Shown: in pieces, positions 1 through 8,209 of the stretch
Layout: every line of letters begins with the position of its first letter
How positions within the stretch are numbered: position 1 is the first letter of the stretch
Assembly: GCA_020073375.1 (NCBI GenBank)
Contig: JAIQFG010000026.1
Coordinates: 39,173 to 103,172, forward strand
Source of the DNA: Terriglobia bacterium
GTDB lineage: Bacteria; Acidobacteriota; Terriglobia; Acidiferrales; UBA7541
Direction: 5' to 3'
Length of the DNA stretch: 64,000 nucleotides
Made by a program: the position numbers and the translations under genes
Notes under the pieces: model-generated
The model's input: only the letters and a program-made list of their open reading frames with translations
What the model was told of the DNA's origin: nothing
The model's database searches: none

Positions 1-118
1 AGCCGGGTCGCGCGGCGAGCAGCGGGAGCAATCGGGCATTTGTAATCAGCCGATATAGGAAACCTGTTCTCGCGGGAATGTCCGAAGCCGGCAGCGTTAC
101 GCCGCGGGGTATTGAAAA

Positions 119-145
119 GTGCCGGCGAGGCGCCGGCGCTACTAC
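119..145. repeat. GTAG-type intergenic palindrome (CCGGCG family)
   Basis: A compact hairpin with GCCGGCG and CGCCGGC arms; read on the minus strand it begins GTAGTAGCGCCGGCG. It resembles the second half of the element at 18008-18066 and lies downstream of the FliT-like gene. The rest of 1-203 holds nothing else I can support. Confidence 0.55.
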
Positions 146-203
146 TTGAAATACTTTGACTGGCGGGCCATGTATGGATGGCGCGGCGAGAGACAGCCGG
201 GTG

Positions 204-572
204 TCAGGTTGTCTGGCGGTACATGTTAACCCAGCCTTGAACACCATCGAGGTGGCGGCGTTCGTTTTCAATTTGCATTTTGCGGGTGAGCATGAAGCAG
301 CGGACTTTTTCCAGGGCGATCTGCAGGGCGCGGAGATTTTTCACGTACTCGGCGATTTCCTGCTGCAGGCCGGCGTCGAGTGTTTCGCCGCGGGAGGCGT
401 CTCCCACCTCCGGAGCCAGAATGGACAGGCGCCGCGACAGCGAGCGCAGGTCTTTCTCGGTAAATGAGCAGGTTCCTGCGGCCAGCCCGTCCACGCGCTG
501 GAGAAAGCAGAGAAGCTCCTGATTGGCGGATTGAAAGCGTTCATGCATTGTGCTGTCCATCACACACTCCAC
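204..572 (-). CDS. Small helical flagellar protein, FliT/FlgN-like (putative)
   Basis: A 122-residue protein predicted to be almost entirely helical, with heptad-like stretches and no signal peptide or membrane segment. It follows fliS, overlapping it by 13 bases, and is the last gene of the fliD-fliS unit, the slot that holds FliT or another small export chaperone in many flagellar operons. The sequence itself shows no diagnostic FliT motif, so the assignment comes from size, helicity and position. It could also be an unrelated flagellar accessory protein. Confidence 0.6.
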   Translation of the reverse strand: MECVMDSTMHERFQSANQELLCFLQRVDGLAAGTCSFTEKDLRSLSRRLSILAPEVGDASRGETLDAGLQQEIAEYVKNLRALQIALEKVRCFMLTRKMQIENERRHLDGVQGWVNMYRQTT

Positions 573-1045
573 TGAAGCCGCGAGGTTTCCAATTCATCGA
601 ACTCCGCGCTTGCGGCGGGCTTTTCACGCGCGTCGGGAGGAAGGTCGGGAATCCGCGGCCGCTGCGGATCCGCCGCCAGTTGCTCGTTCGCCAGGTACCA
701 GGCCTGGCGTATGCCGCCAAATAGGTCAATCAGCTCCTCGATGGCTTTGGGCGTGGCCGCGATATTCGCCTGCACGATCATTCCGCGGGCCACTGTGTAG
801 AATAGTTCAAAATGTTTGGCGGCTTCGCCCCCGCGCTCGAAGTCCAGCACATTCTGCAGGTGAGCAATCACCAGGAGGGCATGATTGAGCTCGAACACGC
901 GGGTTTCCACGTCCCCGGCCTGAATTGCCGAAATGGCCCGCAGGAAATCGCGCAAGATGGTGTCGTACAGGGAGAGAACCTGGCCGATAGGCGTGGCGCC
1001 ACTGGCGGAAACCTGACGATAGGTCAAAGTAGGGTCGCTGGTCAT
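560..1045 (-). CDS. fliS: Flagellar export chaperone FliS
   Basis: A 161-residue protein with the FliS pattern: an N-terminal stretch with Tyr (LTYRQVSASGATPIGQVLSLYD), then a four-helix bundle. FliS binds the C-terminus of flagellin in the cytoplasm and keeps it from polymerising before export. The start overlaps the fliD stop by four bases (ATGA), indicating translational coupling. The C-terminal 35 residues are proline- and charge-rich and extend past the usual length of about 130. The fliD-fliS order is the common one. Confidence 0.88.
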   Translation of the reverse strand: MTSDPTLTYRQVSASGATPIGQVLSLYDTILRDFLRAISAIQAGDVETRVFELNHALLVIAHLQNVLDFERGGEAAKHFELFYTVARGMIVQANIAATPKAIEELIDLFGGIRQAWYLANEQLAADPQRPRIPDLPPDAREKPAASAEFDELETSRLQWSV

Positions 1046-2733
1046 TTTGGTATGCTCGCGAGTTGTTGGGAAAGCTGCTGCTGCAGCAGGGGGAGTTCTT
1101 CCAGCGTGGTATTGACCTGGGCATAGATTTGCACCAGGTTCTGCCGTTTCGTAGCCAACGCCGCGCTTAGGTTCAAGATTTGCTGGGTCAATCCGAGCGA
1201 TGAATTGGTGTAGCCAGTTGCGTCCAGCGCCAGGGAACCGCCAGGGCCGGACAAATTATCGATTACCGATCCCAGGTTGCCGGCAAACCCCGTGGAAGCG
1301 GTTTGCAGAAAGCTCTGCACGCCCGAGAAATTGGAGGAAAGCGCGGAAGCCAGCGCGTTGGAATCGATACTCAACGTGCCGTCGTTGTTTGTGTCGATGC
1401 CGAGGTTGGTCAGGTTCACCGGCCCGCCGCTGCCGTTCACCGAATACGAGATCGCCCCGAGCAGCGCGGATTGAGCGTCGCGCACGGAGGCGTCGCCCTC
1501 CAGCACGTTGACTCCGCTGCCATCCGAGTTCACCTGGAATTGCGCGTTGATGGAAGATATCGCGGTGTTGTACGCGGAAACGAAATTGCTTATGGCGTTG
1601 GTAATGTTCGACGTATTCGGTCCGACCGTGAGCGATACAGGCCCGCCCTGCGTGGGTGCCGTCAGATTCAGGGTCACTCCGCCGATTGCGCCGGAGACCG
1701 AATTGGTGGCGCTGCTGATGGGCACGCCATCGACGGAAAGGACCGCATTCAAACCGGGAATTTGCGTAAAGCCCAGCGCGGAATTGTCGGCCGCGTGCAG
1801 GTTGCCAGTCAGAGTGAGGTTCCCGGGTGCGCCCGAGGACGTGCTGACCACGGCGAGCCTCGCCCCATTGGCGTCCTGGATGACGCTGGCATTCAGCGAT
1901 ACGTGCTGTGTGAAGTTGACCGCTGTGCCGTCGGTCTGGTGCAGATTGCCGCTGACCGACACGTTGGCAGGGGCCGCGGAGGATGTGTTGGCGATGGAAA
2001 GATGCGCGCCGTTCGCATCCGTGACGACCGTGGCGTTCACGGCCGTCGTCTGAAGATTGATGGCTGTCGCAATCTGCGCCAGCGTGTTGTTGGTGGAATC
2101 CACGGTGATGGACGCAACCGCGCTTCCTCCGGCCGAAACCGTGAACGAGTCGCCGGTTTTCAGCAGAGTGCTGCCCGAGGCCACCGAATCCGATTGAAAT
2201 GTTGCTGCCTGGCTGTTGATCACCGCCGCAATTTGCGCCAGGGTATTGTTTGTGGCGCCCACGGCCACGGAGGAGATTTGCGAGCCACCGGCCGAAATCG
2301 CGATCGTGTCTCCCGTTGCCAGTGCGGTAGCGCCAGTCGCCACCGCCCCCGAGTATAAAGACGAGGTGGTGGCCAAAGAGGTGACCACGATGGAATGGGT
2401 GCCGGCTACCCCCGTGGAATCCGCAGTGGCCGTAAGCTGGTTGGAATTCGAAGATGTCGCGATCTCGGAGGAAAAGACGCCAAAGGGATCGTTCAAGGCA
2501 TTGGCTGCGGACTTCAACGCGTTCAAATTGGAATTGATCGCCGCAAGAGCCGAGGACTGCTGGCCAATGTTAGCCTGATTGGTCTGCAGATTGGTGATCG
2601 TGGCCTGGTCAAAGGCAAGGGCTGACGTCACAAACGAATTGACGTCGATCCCCTGGCCGAGTCCGGTGGTGTTGGTTGTGCTGCTTGTGTTTGAGCTCAG
2701 GCCTGACACTAGAGATGTTGAGGATGTTGCCAT
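1042..2733 (-). CDS. fliD: Flagellar hook-associated protein 2, filament cap FliD
   Basis: A 563-residue cap protein that would sit at the filament tip and fold flagellin subunits as they emerge. The N-terminal region (GLGQGIDVNSFVTSALAFDQ) and the C-terminal coiled-coil region (about 480-560) match FliD_N and FliD_C. The middle (about 145-340) holds repeated flagellin-IN-like units with the phrase TNNTLAQIA twice. The start has GAGGG 8 bases upstream and a sigma-28-like promoter directly before it. It is the first gene of the fliD-fliS-FliT-like unit, downstream of flagellin. Confidence 0.93.
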   Translation of the reverse strand: MATSSTSLVSGLSSNTSSTTNTTGLGQGIDVNSFVTSALAFDQATITNLQTNQANIGQQSSALAAINSNLNALKSAANALNDPFGVFSSEIATSSNSNQLTATADSTGVAGTHSIVVTSLATTSSLYSGAVATGATALATGDTIAISAGGSQISSVAVGATNNTLAQIAAVINSQAATFQSDSVASGSTLLKTGDSFTVSAGGSAVASITVDSTNNTLAQIATAINLQTTAVNATVVTDANGAHLSIANTSSAAPANVSVSGNLHQTDGTAVNFTQHVSLNASVIQDANGARLAVVSTSSGAPGNLTLTGNLHAADNSALGFTQIPGLNAVLSVDGVPISSATNSVSGAIGGVTLNLTAPTQGGPVSLTVGPNTSNITNAISNFVSAYNTAISSINAQFQVNSDGSGVNVLEGDASVRDAQSALLGAISYSVNGSGGPVNLTNLGIDTNNDGTLSIDSNALASALSSNFSGVQSFLQTASTGFAGNLGSVIDNLSGPGGSLALDATGYTNSSLGLTQQILNLSAALATKRQNLVQIYAQVNTTLEELPLLQQQLSQQLASIPK

Positions 2734-2753
2734 AGTAATCCCTCTAAAGACTA

Positions 2754-2781
2754 TGATCGGCAGTACGCACGAATCACTTTA
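2754..2781 (-). promoter_or_regulatory. Sigma-28-like promoter for fliD
   Basis: On the minus strand: TAAAGTGA, 12 bases, GCCGATCA. This is close to the FliA/SigD consensus TAAA-N15-GCCGATAA, with one extra spacer base and one -10 mismatch. It leaves a leader of only about 14 bases before the fliD start, enough for the GAGGG ribosome site. Confidence 0.55.
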
Positions 2782-2839
2782 GGTCTTCGGCATCTGCCCG
2801 GAGTCCTGTGATGATAGAAATGAGAGCAATTGGAAAGCC

Positions 2840-2870
2840 AAAGGGCGGGGCTCCATGAGCCCCGCCCTTT
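2840..2870 (-). terminator. Hairpin terminator after flagellin
   Basis: A 13-bp perfect stem (AAAGGGCGGGGCT with AGCCCCGCCCTTT) and a 5-base loop, 24 bases past the flagellin stop and before fliD. There is only a short T run on the minus strand, so termination could be partial. Confidence 0.7.
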
Positions 2871-2894
2871 GTGTTCTTATGTGGTGCAAAACGG

Positions 2895-4145
2895 CTAGCG
2901 GAGAAGCGTGAGGATGCTCTGCTGTGCCGAATTGGCCTGGGCCAGTGCCGAAATGCCGGACTGGTTCAGAATGGTGAATCGGGACAAATTGGCGACCACC
3001 GACGGGATGTCCGCGGCGCGGATGCCGTCTTCGGCGGAAGTCAGGTTCTGGACTTCGTTGGTGATAACCGCGCTGGCTGCTTGCAGCCGGTTGACGTTGG
3101 CACCGAGCGTGCCACGAAGCGACGCGACGCTGGCGATCGCCGTGCTGATCAGCTTGAGTGTGGCTTGTGCGTCGGTCGCGGTCGACAGGGTGTTGGTGAC
3201 GACCGGCGTAGTGGTAACCGCATTCACGCCGCCTGAGAACGTAGCGCCGCTGACCGTGGTGCCGGCGGCGCTCGTTGTCAAAGTGAAAGCGTTGCCGGCA
3301 GTTCCCAGAACGCCTGACTTTTGAGTTAGGGTGACAACGCCACCAAGGTCTGCAGCCGTGACGTTTGTGTCCGCTGCCGCCAGCGTATAGTCCGTCCCGG
3401 GCGTGCCGGTGTGATTGATAGCGGAGGTCAGGTTGGTCGCCGCCGTGGTGCCGGAAGCGCCAATCAGGACTTCGCCTTGGACCGCGGGCCCACTGGAAAG
3501 TGTGGTCTTGAATGTGTACGTAGTTCCGTCGATGACGACTGTTTGGCCGTCCGCTGGGGGAGTGCCGGCGGTGAAGGACACGGTGGCGGTAGCTGGAGTA
3601 GCGGGAGTGGTGACCGCAGCCGAGGTCCCTGCAAATAATCCCAAAGTGTGGGACGAGAGCGTTCCGGTCGTTACGCCGATGGTGCTGGGGCTGACGCCAT
3701 CGCTGAGGAACGTATTGGTGGCGGTGGCGCTGAACACATTCGCGCCGTTGTAGTTGGTAGTGCTGCCAATGGCATCGATTTCCGAATTGATCTGCGAGTA
3801 TTCAGCTTGCACTGCGGTGCGTTGCGCGTCGGATACCGAACCGTTGGAAGCCTCCGTTGCCAGCGTCACTGCGCGGTTGAGGAGCAGGGTCACCTGGGCC
3901 AAGGTTCCGTCGGCAACTTGCAGGGAGCCGACGCCGGCGTTGGCGTTCTGCGCCGACTGCGTCAGTGCCGTGATGTTGGCATGCAATCCGTCCGCAATGG
4001 CCAAGCCCGCCGCGTCATCCGCGCCGGAATTGATTCGCGAGCCGGAAGACAATTGTGACAGGGTTTTGTTCAGGTTGAATTGCGTTTGGGACAATTGGTT
4101 TTGCGCCGTCAAAGATGCGATGTTATTTAGAATGCTAATTGCCAT
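2895..4145 (-). CDS. fliC: Flagellin
   Basis: A 416-residue filament subunit. The conserved N-terminal D0/D1 region (MAISILNNIASLTAQNQL, then LSSGSRINSGADDAAGLAIA) and C-terminal D1/D0 region (LTSAEDGIRAADIPSVVANL, ending LLR) bracket a variable centre. The start is placed at MAISILNN because AGGAG lies about 10 bases upstream; a frame extension of 24 codons upstream lacks homology. The centre (about 185-320) contains an unusual phrase, DGTTYTFKTTL followed by ATNLTSAIN, seen in phage tail and adhesin proteins. It has its own promoter and terminator. Confidence 0.95.
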   Translation of the reverse strand: MAISILNNIASLTAQNQLSQTQFNLNKTLSQLSSGSRINSGADDAAGLAIADGLHANITALTQSAQNANAGVGSLQVADGTLAQVTLLLNRAVTLATEASNGSVSDAQRTAVQAEYSQINSEIDAIGSTTNYNGANVFSATATNTFLSDGVSPSTIGVTTGTLSSHTLGLFAGTSAAVTTPATPATATVSFTAGTPPADGQTVVIDGTTYTFKTTLSSGPAVQGEVLIGASGTTAATNLTSAINHTGTPGTDYTLAAADTNVTAADLGGVVTLTQKSGVLGTAGNAFTLTTSAAGTTVSGATFSGGVNAVTTTPVVTNTLSTATDAQATLKLISTAIASVASLRGTLGANVNRLQAASAVITNEVQNLTSAEDGIRAADIPSVVANLSRFTILNQSGISALAQANSAQQSILTLLR

Positions 4146-4285
4146 TGTGGTAGGCTCCTCATGGTGTGACACGTTTCCCGGTTTGGAACACTTGGTCCAA
4201 GAACTGGACTGATCCAAGACTTTCCATGGATCATCACCGGGTTACGAATCAGAGTTGTTGTCGATTGCTGCCGACTCCACCTATC

Positions 4286-4312
4286 CTATCGGCGCAGGCC
4301 TCCTGAGCTTTA
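4286..4312 (-). promoter_or_regulatory. Sigma-28 (FliA-type) promoter of flagellin
   Basis: On the minus strand: TAAAGCTC, exactly 11 bases, GCCGATAG. This is a near-perfect FliA promoter with correct spacing, about 135 bases before the flagellin start. The -10 side is one arm of an inverted repeat, CCTATCGG (4285-4292) and CCGATAGG (4334-4341). Nothing else was recognised in the 4146-4467 gap. Confidence 0.82.
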
Positions 4313-4467
4313 GTACCCGCGACCCTTTTTGGACCGATAGGTTTACCTTTAGCCACATTGAGTACTACAGGGCAATGACGATGATTGCGGGTGGATCGCA
4401 TGTGGTGCGCGCCGCATTAGAAGGTAGTCAGGAGGAGAGATGAAAATCGTGCCAACTCGGGGACCGT

Positions 4468-4932
4468 CTATTTTTTCGCCCGCCGGGGCAGGGGGGCTGA
4501 TGCGGCGTTGCCATGTGCAGCTTTTTTCTTGGGTAGCTCATCATGATTGCCTCCTCCTTTCTTATTGCATATCTCGATGACGTGCAGGATTTTGGCGCGT
4601 TGCTTGCCTTTAAGAGATTTCACGCCATCCTGGAGCAATGGCGCAGCCTCCTGTTCCCGCGCGGTTGCGGCCAGCAGAATGCCGAAATTGATCTCTGCTT
4701 CACTATTGGCGGGCTCCAGGTCCAGGGCTCGCCGGTAGCCGCGCTCGGCGTCTTCGGTCGCGCCTCGGATCAATTGAATGGTCGCCCAATCATTCCACAA
4801 CTCAGCCGAGTCACTTTGTTTCAAGAGATATTGTAGGAGCTTGGCGGACTGAGCAAGCTGCCCGCGCTGAAACAGGTCCAGGGCGTGCTCATGCTTCTTC
4901 TTGAGTATTAGTAATTTCTTATCATTGGCCAT
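4468..4932 (-). CDS. Tetratricopeptide-repeat protein
   Basis: A 154-residue soluble protein with about three TPR units (for example AELWNDWATIQLIRGATEDA and ERGYRRALDLEPANSEAEI) and a very basic tail (KKK and RRAKK). The start at MANDKK is preferred because GGGGAC lies at a good distance; a GTG 39 bases upstream is possible. It lies between flagellin and the divergent flbD-mot unit, so a motility-linked scaffold role is plausible, but the partner is unknown. Confidence 0.75.
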   Translation of the reverse strand: MANDKKLLILKKKHEHALDLFQRGQLAQSAKLLQYLLKQSDSAELWNDWATIQLIRGATEDAERGYRRALDLEPANSEAEINFGILLAATAREQEAAPLLQDGVKSLKGKQRAKILHVIEICNKKGGGNHDELPKKKAAHGNAASAPLPRRAKK

Positions 4933-5054
4933 CGTTTGTCCCCATGGTATGCACCATTGGCTTCCATTCACCCCTTAAAGCTCAGCGGCCCAACACGAAT
5001 CCGCGGTAATTCATGCAAACCAAGGGCCAGATTGGGCTTATTTCAATTGTGCAG

Positions 5055-5081
5055 TGAACTCCAGACCATCCTGGCCGATAA
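5055..5081 (+). promoter_or_regulatory. Sigma-28-like promoter for flbD-motA-motB
   Basis: TGAACTCC, 11 bases, GCCGATAA. The -10 is a perfect FliA match and the spacing is right, but the -35 is weak. It lies 64 bases before flbD. A full consensus -10 in front of motor genes makes it likely to be functional. Confidence 0.6.
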
Positions 5082-5144
5082 GGATTGCGTGGCCCGACAA
5101 TTGCGGGTATCAGGGCGAGGAAGTAGTCAGGACCGCCAACTCCT

Positions 5145-5414
5145 ATGATTCAACTTACACGGCTCAACGGCCAGCCCCTGATCGTCAATTCCGATCTGAT
5201 CAAGTTGATCGAAAACACGCCGGATACGGTGATCACGCTGGTCAGCAGTGAAAAAATTGTCGTCCGGGAAACCAGCGAGGCCGTGCTGGACAGGATCGTG
5301 GCGTTCCGGCGGCGCGTGCTCGAAGGGCTTCCCTTGAATTTCTCCGGATGGTCGTCTCCACAGGAGCCGGACCCTTCGGCCAGACGAAAAGATCCCGCGT
5401 CCGGAGAAGCATAG
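5145..5414 (+). CDS. flbD: FlbD/SwrD-family flagellar protein
   Basis: An 89-residue protein. The first 65 residues match the short FlbD/SwrD family (MIQLTRLNGQPLIVNSDLI, then ENTPDTVITL), which in other bacteria sits next to motA/motB and supports motor torque. The C-terminal 25 residues are polar and probably disordered. It is followed four bases later by motA, so the genes are co-transcribed. Confidence 0.85.
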   Translation: MIQLTRLNGQPLIVNSDLIKLIENTPDTVITLVSSEKIVVRETSEAVLDRIVAFRRRVLEGLPLNFSGWSSPQEPDPSARRKDPASGEA

Positions 5415-5418
5415 GAAC

Positions 5419-6177
5419 ATGGATATCGGCACGATTGTGGGGATCATTCTCGCCGCGGGCGCCATCCTGTTCGGCCTGCTGCTGGAAGGTGGAAAAATCG
5501 GGCAGATTTTGCAGCCCACCGCCGCGCTGATTGTCTTTGGCGGAACCATGGGCGCGATCCTGGTCCAGTTTCCGTTCCGAGTGGTGATCAACGCATTCCG
5601 CAGCCTGATCACCATTTTTTTTGAATCGAAAAACGATCCCCGCGGAATCATCCAGGAAATCGTGACCATCGCGCACAAGGCGCGCAAGGAAGGGATCGTC
5701 TCGCTGGATTCCGACCTGGAAAATATGACCGACCCCTTTTTGAAACGGTCGCTCATGCTCGCGGTGGATGGCACCGAGCCCACGGAGCTTCGCAAAATCA
5801 TGGAACTCGAGATGGAGAAGCAAGGCGAGTATGAGGAAGACATTCCGAAAGTCTTCGAATCGGCCGGCGGCTTTTCACCCACCATTGGAATCATCGGCGC
5901 CATTCTCGGCCTGATCCAAGTGATGCAGCACCTGGACAACATCGATGAAGTGGGCAGGGGAATTGCCGTGGCCTTCGTGGCCACGGTCTATGGCGTCGGG
6001 GCCGCCAATCTGATCCTGCTGCCCTCGGCAGGGAAACTGAAGATTCGCATCCGCGAGGCCCAGATTATTCACGAAATGATGCTCGAGGGCGTCATCTCCA
6101 TCATGGAGGGGATGAATCCTCGCATGATTGAGACCAAGCTTTTCAGTTTTCTGGCGGAAGTGCCCAAGGACGAATAG
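5419..6177 (+). CDS. motA: Flagellar motor stator protein MotA
   Basis: A 252-residue inner-membrane protein with the MotA/TolQ/ExbB arrangement: two N-terminal membrane helices (about 5-22 and 33-52), a cytoplasmic domain with charged residues that would contact FliG, and two helices at about 150-170 and 182-205 (GGFSPTIGIIGAILGLIQV and later GRGIAVAFVATVYGVGAANL). The length is typical. It forms the ion-conducting stator with the MotB encoded 18 bases downstream. Confidence 0.93.
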   Translation: MDIGTIVGIILAAGAILFGLLLEGGKIGQILQPTAALIVFGGTMGAILVQFPFRVVINAFRSLITIFFESKNDPRGIIQEIVTIAHKARKEGIVSLDSDLENMTDPFLKRSLMLAVDGTEPTELRKIMELEMEKQGEYEEDIPKVFESAGGFSPTIGIIGAILGLIQVMQHLDNIDEVGRGIAVAFVATVYGVGAANLILLPSAGKLKIRIREAQIIHEMMLEGVISIMEGMNPRMIETKLFSFLAEVPKDE

Positions 6178-6195
6178 CGGTCGGGGGGCGGGGAT

Positions 6196-7059
6196 ATGAA
6201 GAGAAGACCGAAGGAACACGTGAATCACGAACGCTGGCTGGTGTCTTACGCGGACTTCATAACTTTGCTGTTCGCATTTTTCGTCGTTCTCTATGCCTCC
6301 TCGCAGGTGGATAAGCGAAAGGCCGGCCGCCTGGCGCTGGCCATTCAAGTTGCATTCCAGGAAATGGGCGTTTTTGAAACATCGAGCAAAAAAATTCCTT
6401 TAGCGAACGATGAAGCCATCCCGTTTGAAAAAGTGCAGATCGTGGAAAACGTCAAGCGAAATAGCGATCTGAAACGTGTGGTTGATCCCATGAATGGAAT
6501 GCTGAGCACTCCCGTCGCGAACCAATCTTTGCGCAATGCCCAACGGGAAATTCAAAAAGCTCTGGACCCGGAAATCAGCCGTCATGAGGTCACCATGACC
6601 ATGCACGGGGAGGGCCTGGTGGTCAGCCTGAAGGAGATGGGATTCTTCGACAGCGGGTCGGCCATCATTCTCCCAAATTCGATGAACGCAATATCGCGCC
6701 TGGCGGAGGTACTGAAAACCCGTCCGGAAAACCTGCGAATCGAAGGGCATACGGACAATGTGCCCATTCACACGGCGCGGTTCGCCTCGAATTGGGAGCT
6801 TTCCACCTCCCGGGCAACCGAATTGATCCAGTTGCTGATCACCAAATACGGTTTGCCCCCCAATCGCCTTTCAGCGGCCGGGTATGGGGAGTTCCACCCC
6901 CTAGCAAGCAATGACACTCCAGCCGGTCGCGCCCAAAACCGCCGCCTGGACGTGGTCATACTCGCTCCCCAGCAGCCTTTCCCAAATACGTTTTCCAACC
7001 CGGACCCCGTCGGGGGGCCGGAGAACAAAGGCACAACGCCTTCCCCCGGACAACCTTAG
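6196..7059 (+). CDS. motB: Flagellar motor stator protein MotB
   Basis: A 287-residue protein: a short basic N-terminus, one membrane helix with the conserved ion-binding Asp (NHERWLVSYADFITLLFAFF), a periplasmic linker, then an OmpA-like peptidoglycan-binding domain (about 140-265; RIEGHTDNVPIH and NWELSTSRA). It anchors the stator to the cell wall. The C-terminus is proline- and glycine-rich. It follows motA in the same unit. Confidence 0.94.
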   Translation: MKRRPKEHVNHERWLVSYADFITLLFAFFVVLYASSQVDKRKAGRLALAIQVAFQEMGVFETSSKKIPLANDEAIPFEKVQIVENVKRNSDLKRVVDPMNGMLSTPVANQSLRNAQREIQKALDPEISRHEVTMTMHGEGLVVSLKEMGFFDSGSAIILPNSMNAISRLAEVLKTRPENLRIEGHTDNVPIHTARFASNWELSTSRATELIQLLITKYGLPPNRLSAAGYGEFHPLASNDTPAGRAQNRRLDVVILAPQQPFPNTFSNPDPVGGPENKGTTPSPGQP

Positions 7060-7076
7060 GCCGGCACGGGGCGCGT

Positions 7077-7103
7077 TCAAGCTTTGCGCGACTTGGCCGA
7101 TGG
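7077..7103 (+). promoter_or_regulatory. Sigma-28-like promoter for cheR-HDOD
   Basis: TCAAGCTT, 11 bases, GCCGATGG. TCAAG is a common -35 variant for FliA in Gram-negative bacteria, and the spacing is exact. It is just after the motB stop and about 200 bases before cheR; the intervening leader shows no other recognised element. Confidence 0.5.
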
Positions 7104-7300
7104 GACTGTGGAACGCCCATGGCAGAACCATGAAACTCGGTGCGCCTTGCCAAGTCCACGAGCAATCCGTGATGAGACGTGCGGCTCGATCGACGTGCCG
7201 GGAAAATCCAGGGTTCGGCTTGATCCGGATCCCGACGGGAATTGCACCCCCGAGGAATCTGCATCCATGTTGAAAAATCGAATGCATTCAGGCGGCTCTA

Positions 7301-8209
7301 ATGTCAAACGAAGCCACTCTGCTTAAAGACGAAACGGTGGACGCGGAATATTTAGCCGATCCGGCATGGATCCGCATCCGCGATTTGATCTACCAGGTGT
7401 CCGGAATTTACCAGGCGGAAAATAAATTCTACCTTCTGGTCAGCCGGGCCGTACGAAGAATGAAAGTGGTGGGCGCGCGTTCGCCGCGGGAATACCTGGA
7501 ATTTCTGACGGCGCGCCCGAATCGTGAATCGGAAATGAGGAACCTGCTCAACGAGATCACCATCGGCGAGACCTGCCTGTTCCGAAGCCTCCCCCAGATC
7601 GACGCGCTGCGCAAAGTGGTGATTCCCTCGCTGGCGGAAGCGAAAAAAAAGATGGCGTACACGAAGTTGCGATTCTGGAGCGCGGGTTGCTCGACCGGCG
7701 AGGAACCCTATACGCTGGCCATGATCCTGCTGGAGGAAACGCAGGGCGCCCTAAAGGGCTGGACTTTCGAGGTGGTCGCCACAGACTTGAACGACCGTTC
7801 GGTGGCCAAGGCGCAGGAGGGAGTTTACAACGACTACGCCGTGCGGAACGTTCCCCCTGAATTCATGAAGAAATATTTCACCAAGTCGGGATCGGAATAC
7901 CGCGTGGCCGACTGCGTCAGGCCGCATGTTTCCTTTTCCAGGCTGAACATGCTGGACGACAGCAAGATGCTGTTCATGCGCGGGCTGGACGTCATCTTTT
8001 GCTGCAACGTCCTGATTTATTTCGACGGCAAGTCCAAGACGCGCACCATTCAGCATTTCTATAACGGCTTGCTGCCCAATGGTTATTTTTTTCTGGGCCA
8101 TTCTGAGTCGCTGTTCGGGATCAACGATAAGTTTCGCCTGGTCCATTTTCCCGGAGCCACCTCGTACTGGAAGGCCACGGAAACGTTCGTCAAGGCAGGT
8201 ACTCCATGA
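7301..8209 (+). CDS. cheR: Chemotaxis protein methyltransferase CheR
   Basis: A 302-residue enzyme that methylates glutamates of chemoreceptors using S-adenosylmethionine. It has the small N-terminal helical domain (about 20-90) and the Rossmann-type catalytic domain: SAM motif FWSAGCSTGEEPYTLAM, acidic loop VATDLN, and DVIFCCNVLIYF. The length is typical and there is no TPR extension. Its stop overlaps the next gene by four bases. No other che genes or receptors are in the window. Confidence 0.94.
   Translation: MSNEATLLKDETVDAEYLADPAWIRIRDLIYQVSGIYQAENKFYLLVSRAVRRMKVVGARSPREYLEFLTARPNRESEMRNLLNEITIGETCLFRSLPQIDALRKVVIPSLAEAKKKMAYTKLRFWSAGCSTGEEPYTLAMILLEETQGALKGWTFEVVATDLNDRSVAKAQEGVYNDYAVRNVPPEFMKKYFTKSGSEYRVADCVRPHVSFSRLNMLDDSKMLFMRGLDVIFCCNVLIYFDGKSKTRTIQHFYNGLLPNGYFFLGHSESLFGINDKFRLVHFPGATSYWKATETFVKAGTP

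Noticed and set aside
49..56. GCCGATAT, a sigma-28-like -10 near the left edge
   Set aside because: No -35 element at the right distance (AATCGGGC) and no gene in the direction it would drive.
4441..4570. ATG with a strong GGAGGAG site in the flagellin-TPR gap
   Set aside because: The short plus-strand frame overlaps the end of the TPR gene and has no coding character.
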